Part shown: piece by piece, positions 42,901-50,305 of the stretch | Numbering within the stretch: position 1 is the first letter of the stretch | How the letters are laid out: each line of letters starts with the position of its first letter | Source of the DNA: Agapetus fuscipes | Taxonomy: Eukaryota > Arthropoda > Insecta > Trichoptera > Glossosomatidae | Direction: 5' to 3' | Length of the DNA stretch: 64,000 nucleotides | NCBI GenBank assembly: GCA_951799405.1 | Contig: OX637343.1 | Span: 9,464,524-9,528,523 of the forward strand | Position numbers and translations under genes: made by a program | Notes under the pieces: model-generated | Told to the model about the DNA's origin: nothing | The model's input: the letters and a program-made list of their open reading frames with translations, nothing else | Databases searched by the model: none

Positions 42901-45668
42901 TTTCATATAAATATTACTGACATTCGGTAGGTAAGAATTACCGTGGGGATGAGACTTCCAACCCAGGACTAATGATGATGATGGTGATGACTTACCTTTG
43001 GCTAAATATGGTTTCAGTGCCAATACAGATTTCCGGAAGCACTTCTGCACGTCTGGGTCTGTTCTTTTGCATATGTGAAGGAACTCGGCTGCGAAAAGAA
43101 AAGAAAAAAACAAATAAAGAGTTATTCTCGTTTTTTAAAAAGCTTACTAGTCCATGCAATATATTTCCCATAAGCCAAATAAACCATTTCTCAGATAAAT
43201 CGGTCAATCTATCGATAATAATAATATTAAGATAATTTATTTGGTGAGCGCTGTTTTTGTGTGTATCACACCTTAACAGCCCTCTGCGAGCTTGGTTGTC
43301 TCTGTAGAAAACGCCAATTCTCAAGCAAACCTCAGTTGCTGTAAGGCTGGATGTACCTTTAGTGACTGGTCTTTGGTAAAGGTTTATGAATTTTTCACCC
43401 AGCGAAGAACATATTTGAAAATATAAATGGTTTATTTTTTTGTGCTCCGCCGGGAATCGAACCCACAACCTTCCATTTACGAGTCAGAAATGTTAACCAC
43501 TAGACTACGGACCGGTCAAACTTAAAGGTTACTGAAAGGATACTTAAAGGATACCTTAAAGGTTAAAACGTAAAAACTGAAATATTAAGCTGACATGGGT
43601 TCAACATATAAATGTACCTTTTTTCTTATTTTCTACGAAAGAAAACACTACAAAAGTGTGAAAACCCTGTAACTTAGAAGTTTTTCATGAGCACTTCCTT
43701 ATAATTAGTTCACTTAAGATGAGAAGTTTCTCCCAATAAAATGTTTTATCTACGATTTCTCAAATCAGTTAATCAGTATTTATACAGTTTTACCTTTAAG
43801 GTGGCGATATAAGAGATGAAGAAGGTGTATGTTAGTTTTTCCCGCTCAGTGACGCCTTTAGGCATCAGCGAATTAGCACGCCAAACTACTCTCATGCTCC
43901 ATCTATTTAATTAATATCGATCAATGTTTGGTTAACTATTATTGATTAGTTTGAGATTAGTTCGATTAGTTTGAGGCTGTCACCTAAACAATGTCACCCC
44001 TATTTTGGGGAAGGGGGGCAAGAGGTGCAGCGTGTAAATGTATTTATAAGGACCTTGCATGTGAAGCGCAAACTAACACGTGTATGCATGTAGGCTTAAA
44101 TTGAATGTGAATCTCTAATGTTAATTTTTGCAAAATGTATGAAAAATTAAATGGATAATCAGATATCGTTTTAATATGCTTTATTTATTTGTCAAATTAA
44201 TTTTCATAAAATGCATATCACTGTGAAAAGGGCCTCGCACGTAAATTAACAGAGGCAAATTTTGTGACGTCAAACGGCCAAGTTCGTAGGCAAAATGAAT
44301 GAAAATATATTTTTACAAGTTTCATGCATTTGCTCGCCTCGCCAAGAAAAAGTTCAAAATTCAAAATTATGCCGAGTCCAATGTGAAAAAAGTAGGTTGG
44401 TACACTTTTGTCAAAACTGGCTTATATTTTTCCAAAGGTAATAAACATGACAATTTTCATCGGATGTCAAATTAAGTATAATCATTTGAAGATAATTTGA
44501 CAGAATTTGACATTGTATTGTTGAAAAATAATTTTAAAAGTTAACCACCTTATTTGCTAGATAATTATTGTAATTGCTGAACGAGAGTTTTGGGTTCAAA
44601 ACCAACAGTGTCAAAAATAAATGTACTAGTATGTATGTATATGATTAACTTTTTACAGGGTGATTGTACTGACAAGGTTAGCTCAGCTATTACAAAATAT
44701 GATTAAATTATTTATTTTCGTATTACTTCTTTTTTTATGATTCGGATACCTTAAAGTTAAAACTGAATAAGTGACATATAAAACTAACACGAATTTCTTA
44801 GATAAATGCACTTTTTCCTATTTTCTACGAGAGAAAACACTTCAAAAGTGTGAAAAATCCTGTAGTTTAGAAGTTTTATGTGTATTTCCTTTAAATTAGT
44901 ACACTTTCTATAAGAAATAACCCCCAAATAAATGTTTTATTCATGATTTCTCAAATCAGTGAATCAGCACTTATTAAGTTTTACCTGTAAGGTGGTGATT
45001 TATTTATAATGTTGTATAACTTTTGTTCCTTGACTTATAGGCTGGTATGAAGCTGACCACCTAAATTGTAAAAAAGTACACTTTGCCAAGGTGACCTCTT
45101 TTTCAGGGAACGTCGGCGAGAATTGCAGGACTTTTGTTCATTTGAGATCGGACTTTTATGTTATAAGTCCACATGCGGCATGTGTAAGCGATAACTGCTT
45201 GTGAGGATGCATGTAATATGAATCTTACATGTTAATATATCTTCTAAAGGAGCAGTAGGTATCCTTGAAATATTTTACCATAAAATGAACATAAAAATTG
45301 CAAATTTAGAAACATAGTCCTGAAGCAGGAGGGTTTTTCGCAAGTGAAACCAGGGACTGGGCACAAATTTAAAAGGAAACAAAATTATGATGTCACACTG
45401 CCGGTTTGCATGGAAAATGAATAATAATAATTGGTCTTAAGGACCCTGGTCACCTAGATCTATGACGTTTGACCGCCGAAAACAATGTGATTTTTGCGCC
45501 AAGTCAGCTACCAATCAATCAACATTACGTATATAAGAAGAAATTTAAAAAAACATGCAATGAAAAAAACACTTTTGATTGAATAAATAATTAAAACTTA
45601 CGTATTTCAGCTGATGAAACGCAGCTACAAAAAGCACCAATAAACACGAAAAAACTAATTAAATTCAT
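29107..45668 (-). CDS. Takeout/JHBP-family protein, complete (gene 3)
   Basis: A six-exon gene on the minus strand encoding 248 aa. Residues 1-20 are a signal peptide (MNLISFFVFIGAFCSCVSSA). The family cysteine pair is C29/C39, again C-x9-C, in ICKRTDPDVQKC. The JHBP body follows (KPYLAKGVPAHNIPTIEPL, then exons 4-6) and the protein ends YTYPQLFPEK-TGA. Exons in order of transcription are 45668-45602, 43088-42996, 41021-40874, 38687-38554, 33551-33402 and 29261-29107; the 747 nt join in frame with intron phases 1, 1, 2, 1, 1. It has four extra cysteines for this family (C94, C150, C154, C158), the last three spaced four apart. Introns reach 5 kb through repeat insertion. Candidate AATAAA signals on the minus strand lie about 90 and 230 nt past the stop. 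It points towards gene 2, giving a convergent pair. The secreted carrier role is inferred from the family; the ligand is unknown. Confidence 0.92.
29356..29597 (-). mobile_element. Rep-B in gene 3 intron 5
   Basis: ATCTAAGTTGCAAGGATATA to ACCTAAAAGTCAAGGA, nearly full length. Confidence 0.88.
29717..29970 (-). mobile_element. SINE-C in gene 3 intron 5
   Basis: Tail GATTTATTTGTTGAGCGCTG and body, with a poor tRNA head (CCGATCACGAGTCCAAATTG). Confidence 0.75.
30543..31000 (-). pseudogene. LINE-F fragment in gene 3 intron 5
   Basis: The minus strand encodes VQKNVMRWFGHVEKMNDDRL with SSVKGKRGK, preceded by DRVRNEWIKNECKLKEDGK; the 3' UTR is at 30545-30590. Confidence 0.77.
31030..31240 (+). pseudogene. 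Another LINE C-terminal fragment
   Basis: The plus strand reads RWAEHVQRMPPLRA-like, then GKKRVGRPRLR, typical of the post-RT region of insect LINEs. Broken by stops. Confidence 0.55.
31588..31832. mobile_element. MITE-N, long-arm foldback
   Basis: TACCCTTAGTACGAGTTGCA on the left faces TGCAACTCGTACTAAGGGTA on the right; the arms are about 100 bp and almost meet. A second copy runs off the window end. Confidence 0.88.
32295..32530 (-). pseudogene. LINE-F fragment in gene 3 intron 5
   Basis: 3' UTR block GTCGCCATTCCACTAGGGAT and the reversed KR-AC-K coding words; decayed. Confidence 0.6.
32580..33062 (+). mobile_element. SINE-D split by Rep-B
   Basis: Left part 32580-32735 (TTCAATTCCCGCC, TTTAGCAGATGTCCTTGGG, AACTCATTCAAT); right part 33003-33062 (GCCTGTTTCTGGTTAGGCC). 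Rep-B sits between. Confidence 0.68.
32741..32943 (-). mobile_element. Rep-B inside SINE-D, gene 3 intron 5
   Basis: ATAATCTATAATCTTAGTTG end to the CCTGAAACAGGGATGGCAC core; the 5' terminus is lost. Confidence 0.82.
33064..33245 (-). mobile_element. LTR-like repeat R, copy 2
   Basis: Reverse of the 6245-6522 repeat: CTGGAATATGCAAGAAAT, TACCTATATAAAGG, GTAAATTGTGAACCAAACCG. It lies in gene 3 intron 5 in the sense orientation. Confidence 0.6.
33280..33390. repeat. Repeat O copy 2, just past the gene 3 exon 5 donor
   Basis: CTACTACCATCATGGATC, GTTCTACACAC and GCGCGCGTAGGTACTCCAAG are shared with 20501-20612. Confidence 0.6.
33402..33551 (-). CDS. Gene 3 exon 5 (three extra cysteines)
   Basis: The 150-nt exon encodes TNCMGVCEMDCELVERNG and VFVKDMRLKIKVGKGSVHLF. 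The acceptor is TCTTCCAG and the donor GTGAGG. The C-x3-C-x3-C motif has no counterpart in genes 1 and 2. Confidence 0.92.
33599..33661 (-). mobile_element. SINE-A 3' end fragment
   Basis: AAACGCACACTAAGCTACAC, then ATAGTGTTAATTCTTGCC; the rest is missing. Confidence 0.7.
33934..33967. repeat. TA dinucleotide microsatellite
   Basis: About 16 TA units beside a hairpin (33968-34071). Confidence 0.9.
33968..34071. repeat. Long hairpin
   Basis: GTTAAAAGATTTTTGGGAAT faces ATTCCCGAAAATCTTTTAAC with further pairing inward (CCGTTTATATGC with GCATGTAAGCGG). Confidence 0.8.
34118..34617 (-). pseudogene. L2-E LINE, C-terminal ORF2 and 3' UTR
   Basis: The minus strand holds an open frame with LRFPEKVVYRVCLMVYKAVN, TATSYLADMLTPVERDL, FGDRAFRFVGSMEWNRLPPN and VRKAKTVGVLRRTKD, the standard C-terminus of CR1/L2 ORF2. 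It is 5'-truncated before the RT core. Its 3' UTR ends GGCGCTC...AAATAAATTATCC, matching the SINE-C tail. Inserted in gene 3 intron 4, sense orientation. Confidence 0.87.
35115..35625. mobile_element. MITE-K split by MITE-J
   Basis: Left part holds TATTTTCTACGAGAGAAAAC and ends GTTCACTTA; right part starts TTAATGTGG and holds GATTTCTCAAATCAGTGAAT. The missing middle is exactly MITE-J. Confidence 0.83.
35281..35527. mobile_element. MITE-J copy 3 with a TTA target duplication
   Basis: Termini GGACCTGTTCCACCAA and GCTGCAACAGGCTC, flanked by TTA on each side inside MITE-K. A 3-bp TWA duplication is typical of PIF/Harbinger. Confidence 0.86.
35877..36065 (+). mobile_element. Rep-B with internal deletion, gene 3 intron 4
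   Basis: CCTTGGCTTATAAGTTGGTA start; the GCATGTGTAAGCGCG segment is deleted; the end reads GCGACTAAGGTTAAAG. Confidence 0.82.
36195..36368 (+). pseudogene. RTE-like LINE C-terminus
   Basis: The plus strand reads VWFGRST-SLFRAAVSKVQI and TMMIANLH before a GAAGAAGAAG end. Homologous to the 49262 fragment (SLFRATASKIKVATMIADLR). Confidence 0.62.
36390..36585 (+). mobile_element. Rep-B, subfamily variant
   Basis: TTGACTTTTGCCAATGCTCC, CAGAAGTTGCAAAGTTTATG and CTTGCATGCGCCTGCTTGTG. This variant resembles the 28639 and 59220 copies. Confidence 0.78.
36800..37001 (+). mobile_element. Rep-B, 5'-truncated
   Basis: Starts at TTTCACCCCTGTTTCAGGG and ends GCAGCTTAGATTTAGATTAG. Confidence 0.85.
37440..37500 (+). 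mobile_element. tRNA-like fragment
   Basis: TGTGGTCGAGTGGAACTG resembles a Leu/Ser-type A box and GTCTTGGGTTCATAA half a B box. Not a functional tRNA gene. Confidence 0.35.
37627..37671 (-). mobile_element. SINE-C tail, reversed, abutting a plus-strand copy
   Basis: GGATTATTTATTTGGTGAGCGCT then CACAC, after which an oppositely oriented SINE-C begins. Confidence 0.72.
37672..37922 (+). mobile_element. SINE-C, 3'-truncated, gene 3 intron 4
   Basis: Head CCGTAGTCCAGTGGTAACA, B box GGCTCGAGTCCCGG, and body to GAGAATTGGCACTTTGTAGC. The AATATGC segment is partly duplicated. Confidence 0.82.
37946..38233 (+). mobile_element. SINE-A, full length, gene 3 intron 4
   Basis: A box TAGATCAGTTGG, degenerate B box (GCTCTATCCCC), and 3' end ATGTAAAGCTTATTTGCGTT. 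Confidence 0.86.
38258..38511 (-). mobile_element. Rep-B, full length, near gene 3 exon 4
   Basis: TCTATAATCTAAGTAGCAAAG to CCAACCTATAAGTCAAGG. It lies 43 bp past the exon 4 donor. Confidence 0.9.
38554..38687 (-). CDS. Gene 3 exon 4
   Basis: The 134-nt exon from CTTCCAG to GTAAGT encodes IDFEGSHINFDILLKHIYID and GRIILFPVTGSGKVIGNF, matching exon 4 of the paralogues. A Rep-B copy ends 43 bp past its donor. Confidence 0.92.
38832..38905 (+). mobile_element. LINE-F 3' UTR fragment, gene 3 intron 3
   Basis: AGGCAGCTCTGCAGAGGCTC then TCCTAGCGGAATGGCGGCA. Confidence 0.68.
39117..39688 (-). mobile_element. SINE-A split by Rep-B, gene 3 intron 3
   Basis: Left part 39117-39192 (CATATCGTGTAACTTCTTGC); right part 39446-39688 (TAAACCTATTTATTTTTACA to the head ACTGAGCTATCGACCAG, B box GGGATTCGAACCCGAG). 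Confidence 0.86.
39193..39445 (-). mobile_element. Rep-B, full length, inside SINE-A
   Basis: TTCTAAGTTGCAAATATATA to CCAACCTATAAGTCAAGGAG; a well-preserved copy. Confidence 0.9.
39700..40370. other. Unassigned part of gene 3 intron 3
   Basis: Contains a GC-richer segment at 40070-40170 with GCGC words; no homology recognised. Confidence 0.25.
40374..40552. mobile_element. MITE-I copy 1, right end fused to MITE-H
   Basis: Left terminus AAGTCTCGACGACCGTC, internal AGATAGGAC and GAGCAGATGTTC, right side GACGGCCGTCGAG, then MITE-H begins without the expected terminal ACTT. Confidence 0.78.
40553..40706. mobile_element. MITE-H copy 2
   Basis: TCATCACCACGGTAATTCTT faces AAGAATTACCGTGGTGATGA with long arms around GCGGCCATCTTGGATTGAC. 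Confidence 0.88.
40874..41021 (-). CDS. Gene 3 exon 3
   Basis: The acceptor TTGTAG leads into GVPAHNIPTIEPLILKELLV and VRISAKNIQVSGCSNFDVR; the donor is GTAAGT in phase 2. It carries the GVP segment that is in exon 2 in gene 2. Confidence 0.92.
41259..41409 (-). mobile_element. SINE-A 3' half, gene 3 intron 2
   Basis: AACGCAACTAAGCTACACAT through GGTAAGGGGGCCGGCC to GTTGAAGTGGGGG. It contains a local inverted duplication. Confidence 0.8.
41460..41560 (+). mobile_element. CTGANGA/AAACG module, copy 2
   Basis: TTCTCAAGCGTCGTGCAGAA, GTGTCGCCTGAAAACC and AACGAAACGTCGATAATAAT match 8181-8280 in order and spacing. Confidence 0.55.
41569..41620. repeat. 18-bp tandem repeat, three units
   Basis: GTCAAGACAACACTCAGT twice and a third unit GTCAAGACAACACTCC. 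Confidence 0.92.
41793..42385 (+). mobile_element. SINE-D split by Fold-M
   Basis: Left part 41793-41950 (GTTCGAGCCCCGCC B box, ATTGGGTAATTATCAATC); right part 42300-42385 (TGATGATAATG, CTGTTTCTGGCCAGTC). Confidence 0.75.
41985..42240. mobile_element. Fold-M, palindromic element
   Basis: Outer arms AAATATAAATGGTAAAACAT and its reverse complement at 42213-42232. The inside has two copies of GGTTACCATGGAATGGTAACC, each a hairpin, and a reversed CTTGAAGATG-CCT-CATT-AGG-CGAAAA module. Confidence 0.85.
42575..42613. repeat. Repeat Q fragment
   Basis: GATCACGGCAACAGATCCCG, then GGAAAGCA. Confidence 0.55.
42618..42966. mobile_element. MITE-H copy 3 with internal insertion
   Basis: Left arm GGCTGGAAGTCTCATCAG to AAGATGGCCG; right arm CATTCGGTAGGTAAGAATTA to GGATGAGACTTCCAACCC. 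About 170 bp between them is foreign. The right end is 29 bp past the gene 3 exon 2 donor. Confidence 0.78.
42996..43088 (-). CDS. Gene 3 exon 2 (C-x9-C motif)
   Basis: The acceptor TTCGCAG leads into PEFLHICKRTDPDVQKCFRK and ALKPYLAK; the donor is GTAAGT. It aligns with the cysteine-pair exon of gene 2 but ends about ten codons earlier in the alignment. Confidence 0.92.
43231..43517 (-). mobile_element. SINE-C, full length, gene 3 intron 1
   Basis: GATAATTTATTTGGTGAGCG tail, body, B box GGGTTCGATTCCC, head GACCGGTCCGTAGTCTAGTG. The best template for the family consensus here. Confidence 0.91.
43540..43815. mobile_element. MITE-K copy 3, gene 3 intron 1
   Basis: Terminal CCTTAAAGGTTAAAAC faces TTTTACCTTTAAGG. 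Internal ATTTTCTACGAAAGAAAAC. Confidence 0.82.
43981..44135 (+). mobile_element. Rep-B, 5'-truncated, gene 3 intron 1
   Basis: AATGTCACCCCTATTTTGGG and GCAAACTAACACGTGTATGC. Confidence 0.75.
44136..44745. other. Unassigned part of gene 3 intron 1
   Basis: Holds TTTTGTGACGTCAAACGGCC, one of several dispersed GTGACGTCA-linked repeats; otherwise nothing recognised. Confidence 0.3.
44750..44998. mobile_element. MITE-K copy 4, gene 3 intron 1
   Basis: CCTTAAAGTTAAAACTGAAT at the left, GTTTTACCTGTAAGGTGG at the right, both signature blocks present. Confidence 0.82.
45027..45243 (+). mobile_element. Rep-B, gene 3 intron 1
   Basis: CCTTGACTTATAGGCTGGTA to ATCTTACATGTTAATATATC. Confidence 0.85.
45602..45668 (-). 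CDS. Gene 3 exon 1 (signal peptide)
   Basis: ATG AAT TTA begins a hydrophobic leader ending CVSSAEI, with donor GTAAGT in phase 1. The junction sequence ATAC|GTAAGT is the same as in gene 4 exon 1. Confidence 0.87.
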
Positions 45669-46060
45669 TTTAAATATTTGTTCAAAATAATACTAAAAAA
45701 ACTTTTACAATAAAAACAATCTTTTTGGTAAAAAAAAAAAAAACTATTCCAAAACTGCTTTCATTTGTTTAAAATTCAAATTTCAAATCGCATTCTTTAT
45801 ATTTTTGTTTCGAATTTCAATTTTTAAATTTGGAATGTATTTTTAAATTTGGAATTTGAATGTCGCGCTCTTTTGTAATGCGTGGACGTCCTTACCGAGC
45901 GGCGACAAAAAATAAACTGACGACAGATTTTATATGGGACGATATTCATAATGAAATCTATAACGACTTCTTCTTTTTCATATTGCTCACATATTTGACA
46001 TTGGAACTTTTTTCTCGGCGAGCAAACGTCAGTGTTGCATGGGACTGCAGTCCTTAGAAT
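45669..46060. other. Upstream region of gene 3
   Basis: On the minus strand there is TATAAAA near 45934 and a TCAGT initiator-like word near 45918, but the spacing (16 bp) is too short for a standard pair. No clear promoter. Confidence 0.25.
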
Positions 46061-46496
46061 CCATTAAACAAATTTATATGCCTTTCTTCTAGCAACCCGG
46101 CCGCGTGACGATACAATATTTTCTATGTCGATTCATGCGTGCGATTCATTTCACTAAGTTTTATGAATCCGAAAAGGCAGAAGCATGCCCTGTAATCTAA
46201 GTTGCGACGGTGACAGGATAGAACAACACAGTGACAAAACAACGCAAGGACAACACATCACATGAAAAAAACTCACATTCCTAAAACAGAACATATCATT
46301 AGCGGCACATGAAAAAATCACAAAAAATATATTAATAAAATTATCAAAAATTATTGCTATGCCATTGCAAAATATATGCATGTGTTCCATTTTCTCATGC
46401 TCTTTTGCCGTTTTTGGTATTTTCTTTTTTTAGGTATGTGATGTTTTGTCATGTGACATTTTTTCAAGTGCCGTTTAGGGTATGTTCTGTTTTTTT

Positions 46497-46753
46497 TTAA
46501 ATAGATTTGTGAAGAGTAATGCAATTCACAAACCTATTCTGCCTGACCAGAAACAGGTTTTTAATATTATCAATTAATAATTCATTATTGTTTATTTTAA
46601 TGAATTATTAATTAATAATTACCCAAAAACATCTGTTGAACCAGGGTCATAGTTATGTTGAAATGACCCAGGCGGGGATCAAACGTTGTTCTATTCCAAA
46701 CACGCTAGAAAGATTTAGCCTACTTGGCCCCCTCGGCCATAAAACCGACATGG
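46497..46753 (-). mobile_element. SINE-D, full length
   Basis: CCTATTCTGCCTGACCAGAA through ATTAATTAATAATTACCC to GGCCCCCTCGGCCATAAAAC. Confidence 0.78.
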
Positions 46754-46756
46754 TTT

Positions 46757-46925
46757 TAGATATATGTAACATTTAAAATTATATTAAATGCATGCCAACA
46801 AACACACGCGTTATTTCACGCTTACACATGCTGCATGTGTACTCATAAAATAAACAAAACTTCACATGAACATAAACCTTGCAACTCCTGCCGCCTTTTC
46901 CTAAAACTGGGGTGGCTTTAGCAAA
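46757..46925 (-). mobile_element. Rep-B, 3' end lost
   Basis: CACGCTTACACATGCTGCATG and CTTGCAACTCCTGCCGCC; the variant with GGGGTGGCTTT. Confidence 0.75.
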
Positions 46926-47407
46926 TAGCTATAACAATATATTTGTTTACCTTTTCCCTAGCATCCCGGCTGTGTGACGTCACAATTCTGTTGTCCATGG
47001 AATTTGTTCCGAGTCTATTTGCTCGAAAAGTAATAATAATCTTGAGGCTCTGGATGAATCTAGAAGTGCCATTGCCCAAGTCACCCCGTTTTCTTGGACG
47101 CGGTGGCATTGTCTTGCTAAAACGAGAAACAAGATGTTGCAAGAGAGACGACCGCAGTGGTAAAAATGCATAATAAATAATACAGCTAGGTGCCTTCAGT
47201 TACTGGGCCAGTAGAAGTAATGCTACGTACTGACTATGGATGAAATGCACAAAATAAGAGATTAAAAATTAAAGTTAAATGAAGCAGTCTGTAAGTTTTC
47301 TTTTTAATTTGTATCTATTTTTTTTTTCAAAACAACGTAATCAGAAAACAATACAGACTGCGACGAATGCTTGATTGTGTGTCTGTGTGTTTTTACTTGT
47401 ATCGCGT

Positions 47408-47700
47408 TGCATTCCATGCATAAGAGCTCGGGTCCAAACCCCACCGAGGGTGTCAGAAAGAATTTCCCGTTTCGGTGTTTATTTCAAACCCGAAATAAAA
47501 GACCTTTAAGGTTAACTAAGTTTTCACAAAAAATGAGTGCCAACCCATCCGCTCCCCCCCCCCCCCTCCCCGGGAGCTGGGAAACACCAGCTTCAACTGA
47601 AGTGGTTGGCGTCAAAGCCCCGGCCTCCTTACAGGTTTGACTCGCTACATGTGACCTCTTCGGGCAGAACACGTCAAAAAGTTACATTTTGTGTAGCTTA
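47408..47700 (+). mobile_element. SINE-A, head truncated
   Basis: GCATTCCATGCATAAGAGCTC, B box GGGTCCAAACCCC, then body with a C-run, ending TTTTGTGTAGCTTAG. Confidence 0.85.
47551..47571. repeat. Poly-C tract in SINE-A
   Basis: About a dozen C in a row followed by TCCCC, where the consensus has CCCTCGGGAGC. Confidence 0.85.
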
Positions 47701-47929
47701 GAAACGTTCCTATCACCGTGATGATATGAACTTTGAGTTCGGTGACAAGGAAAATAAATCTGGTACTTTTGCCAAACAACTGACTTTGGTTCTTTAGTGG
47801 GACGATATCAACTTTTGATCTCTTGGATTAGCTTGAAATAAGTAAGCGAGCTCTTTGTCGTGTAGGAATGACAAATTAAAACTCTCCCACCATGTGAGAT
47901 ATAAACCAAGCACAAGTTAAGACACGCCT

Positions 47930-48075
47930 CCAACCAATCACAGAGAGGGAAAGTCGCTGAGCTAGAGAAAGTACTTTAATAAAATCTCGATCGCATCATC
48001 AGCAGTCTGTGACGCTACGTCAAACAAGTGCGAGGTGTTTTTTCGCTCGATTTCGTAAATTAAAAGTTCGCGGGT
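47930..48075 (+). promoter_or_regulatory. Candidate promoter and non-coding first exon
   Basis: CCAACCAATCA (CCAAT box), TTTAATAAAA about 23 bp before an initiator-like CATCAGCAG near 48000, then about 75 bp ending GTTCGCGG|GTATGT, which looks like a 5' UTR exon and donor. Nothing coding follows on the plus strand for at least 1 kb. It could also be part of an unrecognised element. Confidence 0.3.
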
Positions 48076-49080
48076 ATGTCAATTTTTTTTAACACGTTTT
48101 TTGGAATGTTGAAAAGTGATATAAAATTGAAAAGTGTAAACAATAAATCAAATTAACGTCTGTGTTTTTAAAATAAGTGTTTCATTAAAAAAACAGTGAG
48201 CAGTGCAACGTTTTCTTCTTCGTTCAACTGAGCACCATCATGAGAAAGCCTGCAAAAAATGCGATATTTTTTATTAAATTTTGATTAAAAAATCGAATAT
48301 TTTTTCTATTCAAATAACACTATAAAGTTCTCATAGTTTTGAGGTGTGTTTGTGTTTTATGAATAATTGTAAAGAAGGCTTTATATGGCCGTGTGGAATA
48401 TGGTTAAAAATGCTATGGCTGTGTTTCAAGGATCACAAACATATTTTATTTTTTAAGTAGTAAGACTTCATTGATAATTTTCTAAAATAAAATGAGGAGT
48501 ATTTGAGTCCCGCCAAAACACAACGTGGTCGGCTAACCAAGCCGTGACGTCACTGGATCCGCCAGGCTACCCGAAGGCCTCGGTGCAGTTCTATGAAATA
48601 CATACTATCCGAAGATCCAGTGACGTCACATCCCCCTAAAATATAAAAAATTATATGTTTTACTGGAAATCGAAAACGCGTGAATTTTAAAGAGCTATAA
48701 TTTACAAACTACACCAGATTTTTTTTTTTAAACGCAGATGCATTTTAAAATATGTAGGTAATCTTAATATGGAATTGTAAAAAAAAGTGAAATTACCCTA
48801 GAACCATGATTAGAAAATAAAAATAAAAAAACAAAAAATGGCCATTCCTACTTTTCTTTCAGTTAATCTTTAAAAATTAATAAATCATTCTAATAAAATT
48901 TAAGATTCCTCGGATTGAATATTTGCTATTAATTACAATAAAAATGGGGATTTGGAATCGTTTTATTTGTTTTTGAAAATAAATTCAAAAAAATAGAGTG
49001 TGTTTTAGTGGATTTTATTTTATGTCAATTCAGTTTTAGAGCGTATCGTCGCATTAATTATTTTTTCTCTTCACTCTCAT
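48076..49080. other. AT-rich spacer with CRE-bearing inverted repeat
   Basis: No open frame or known repeat family except the inverted repeat listed separately. Confidence 0.3.
48544..48629. promoter_or_regulatory. Inverted repeat with two CRE palindromes
   Basis: GTGACGTCACTGGATC (48544-48559) and GATCCAGTGACGTCAC (48614-48629) are exact reverse complements 54 bp apart, each centred on TGACGTCA, the consensus CREB/ATF site. Confidence 0.55.
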
Positions 49081-49261
49081 TATTATAAAACAGTCAAAGA
49101 ACGAACCTTCGTTTCTAAAGTACCTATAGCTCGACCAAATGATGATTGTAATGTCTTCAAGATCTTTTTTTTTAAATAAATACAGTTTTTTGTAATAATG
49201 GACTTTGCACCATAAAAAATCCTCGGATTGCTGACTTTACTCAACGCTTCTTCTTCTTTTT

Positions 49262-49525
49262 GTGCCACTTTTATCGAAGATCGGCGATCATCGTGGCTAC
49301 TTTGATTTTGGATGCTGTGGCTCGAAACAGGGACTTAGTGCTTGTGCCAAACCACTGCCATCGGCGTCCCTGTGATTTTCTCCCCTCAATCTTACCCTGT
49401 ATGATAAAATGAACGAGACGGTATTTCTTATTTCTTAAAATGTGACCGAAGTCCATCAGTTTTCTCAGGTAGAAGCTCCTTTGTAATACGCATTTGTTGG
49501 AGGACTTCTTCATTGGTGACTCGAT
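49262..49525 (-). pseudogene. RTE-like LINE C-terminus
   Basis: The minus strand encodes LRKLMDFGHILRNKKYRLVH, FIIQGKIEGRKSQGRRWQWF and SLFRATASKIKVATMIADLR, the usual end of this LINE type, then an AAAAAGAAGAAGAAGCG tail. Confidence 0.83.
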
Positions 49526-50080
49526 CACGCCAAGAGATCCGATGCATTTTTCGGTAGAGATACACTCAATGCTATTAAAGTACAGACATAGAGAACCGTT
49601 ACTAAACCAATGTCGCCTGGTGCCACTCCCACAATTAGGTGAGATGCCAGCCTTGTGAGGGCTGCTTCAGTTGAATGATGCTTCCTGTAGGCAAACTGGT
49701 ATTTCTGCAACAGGTTGTTGTTCTCGAGGTGAGCTATCAGCTGGGATGCTATGGTAGGCTCGAGCACTTTAGATAAAAAGAGAAGGCCTGCAATTGCTTA
49801 TAGTTTGTTGGATCGTCAGCGTCAAGTGTATTTTTCTTAATTAGAGGAGTAGGAAATCTTTCAGGGTGCCGGTACGACTCCATGCACCAGAGAAAGATTC
49901 ATAATTTGAGCAGTTAGAGGTCACAGGAGATTGAGGTTTTCTTTAAACAGTCACGCGGGTATGGGATCCAACTGACAGTGCTTGGTGGGAGAATTGCTGA
50001 TGGTCTTCCTGAGCTCTGTCTTAGTCACGGGAGCAAAGGTGCTGAAATTGATCGAGCATTATGACGGAAAGATAGTACGT
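49526..50080 (-). pseudogene. CR1-like reverse-transcriptase fragment
   Basis: The minus strand reads FSTFAPVTKTELRKTISNSP, TKHCQLDPIPA, FLSKVLEPTIASQLIAHLE and YQFAYRKHHSTEAALTRLAS, matching RT domains 1-3 of CR1/L2 elements, with several stops. 5'- and 3'-truncated. Confidence 0.82.
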
Positions 50081-50109
50081 AGTGCTTGTTTAAACTACAT
50101 ATCTACATA

Positions 50110-50305
50110 ATACGCTCCAATGACTTGGAATGCTATTCCCGTATGACTGCAGAGGGAACTGGATTTGGAGAGACTGTTCAAAAGACGTCTCAAGACTCAC
50201 CTCTTCGTCCAATCATATGGACAAGCGCCTTTGCAATGTCATAAAACACTGTCATAAAAGGCGCATTATAATTTTTGTACTTTATCATCATCATAATATT
50301 GCATT
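50110..50305 (+). pseudogene. CR1-L LINE 3' end
   Basis: The plus strand encodes MTWNAIPV and RELDLERLFKRRLKTHLFVQ, then a 3' UTR with AAAGGCGCATTATAA and a short ATC tail. Confidence 0.72.

Noticed and set aside
45918..45934. TATA box and initiator for gene 3
   Set aside because: TATAAAA and TCAGT are only 16 bp apart, too close for a standard core promoter.
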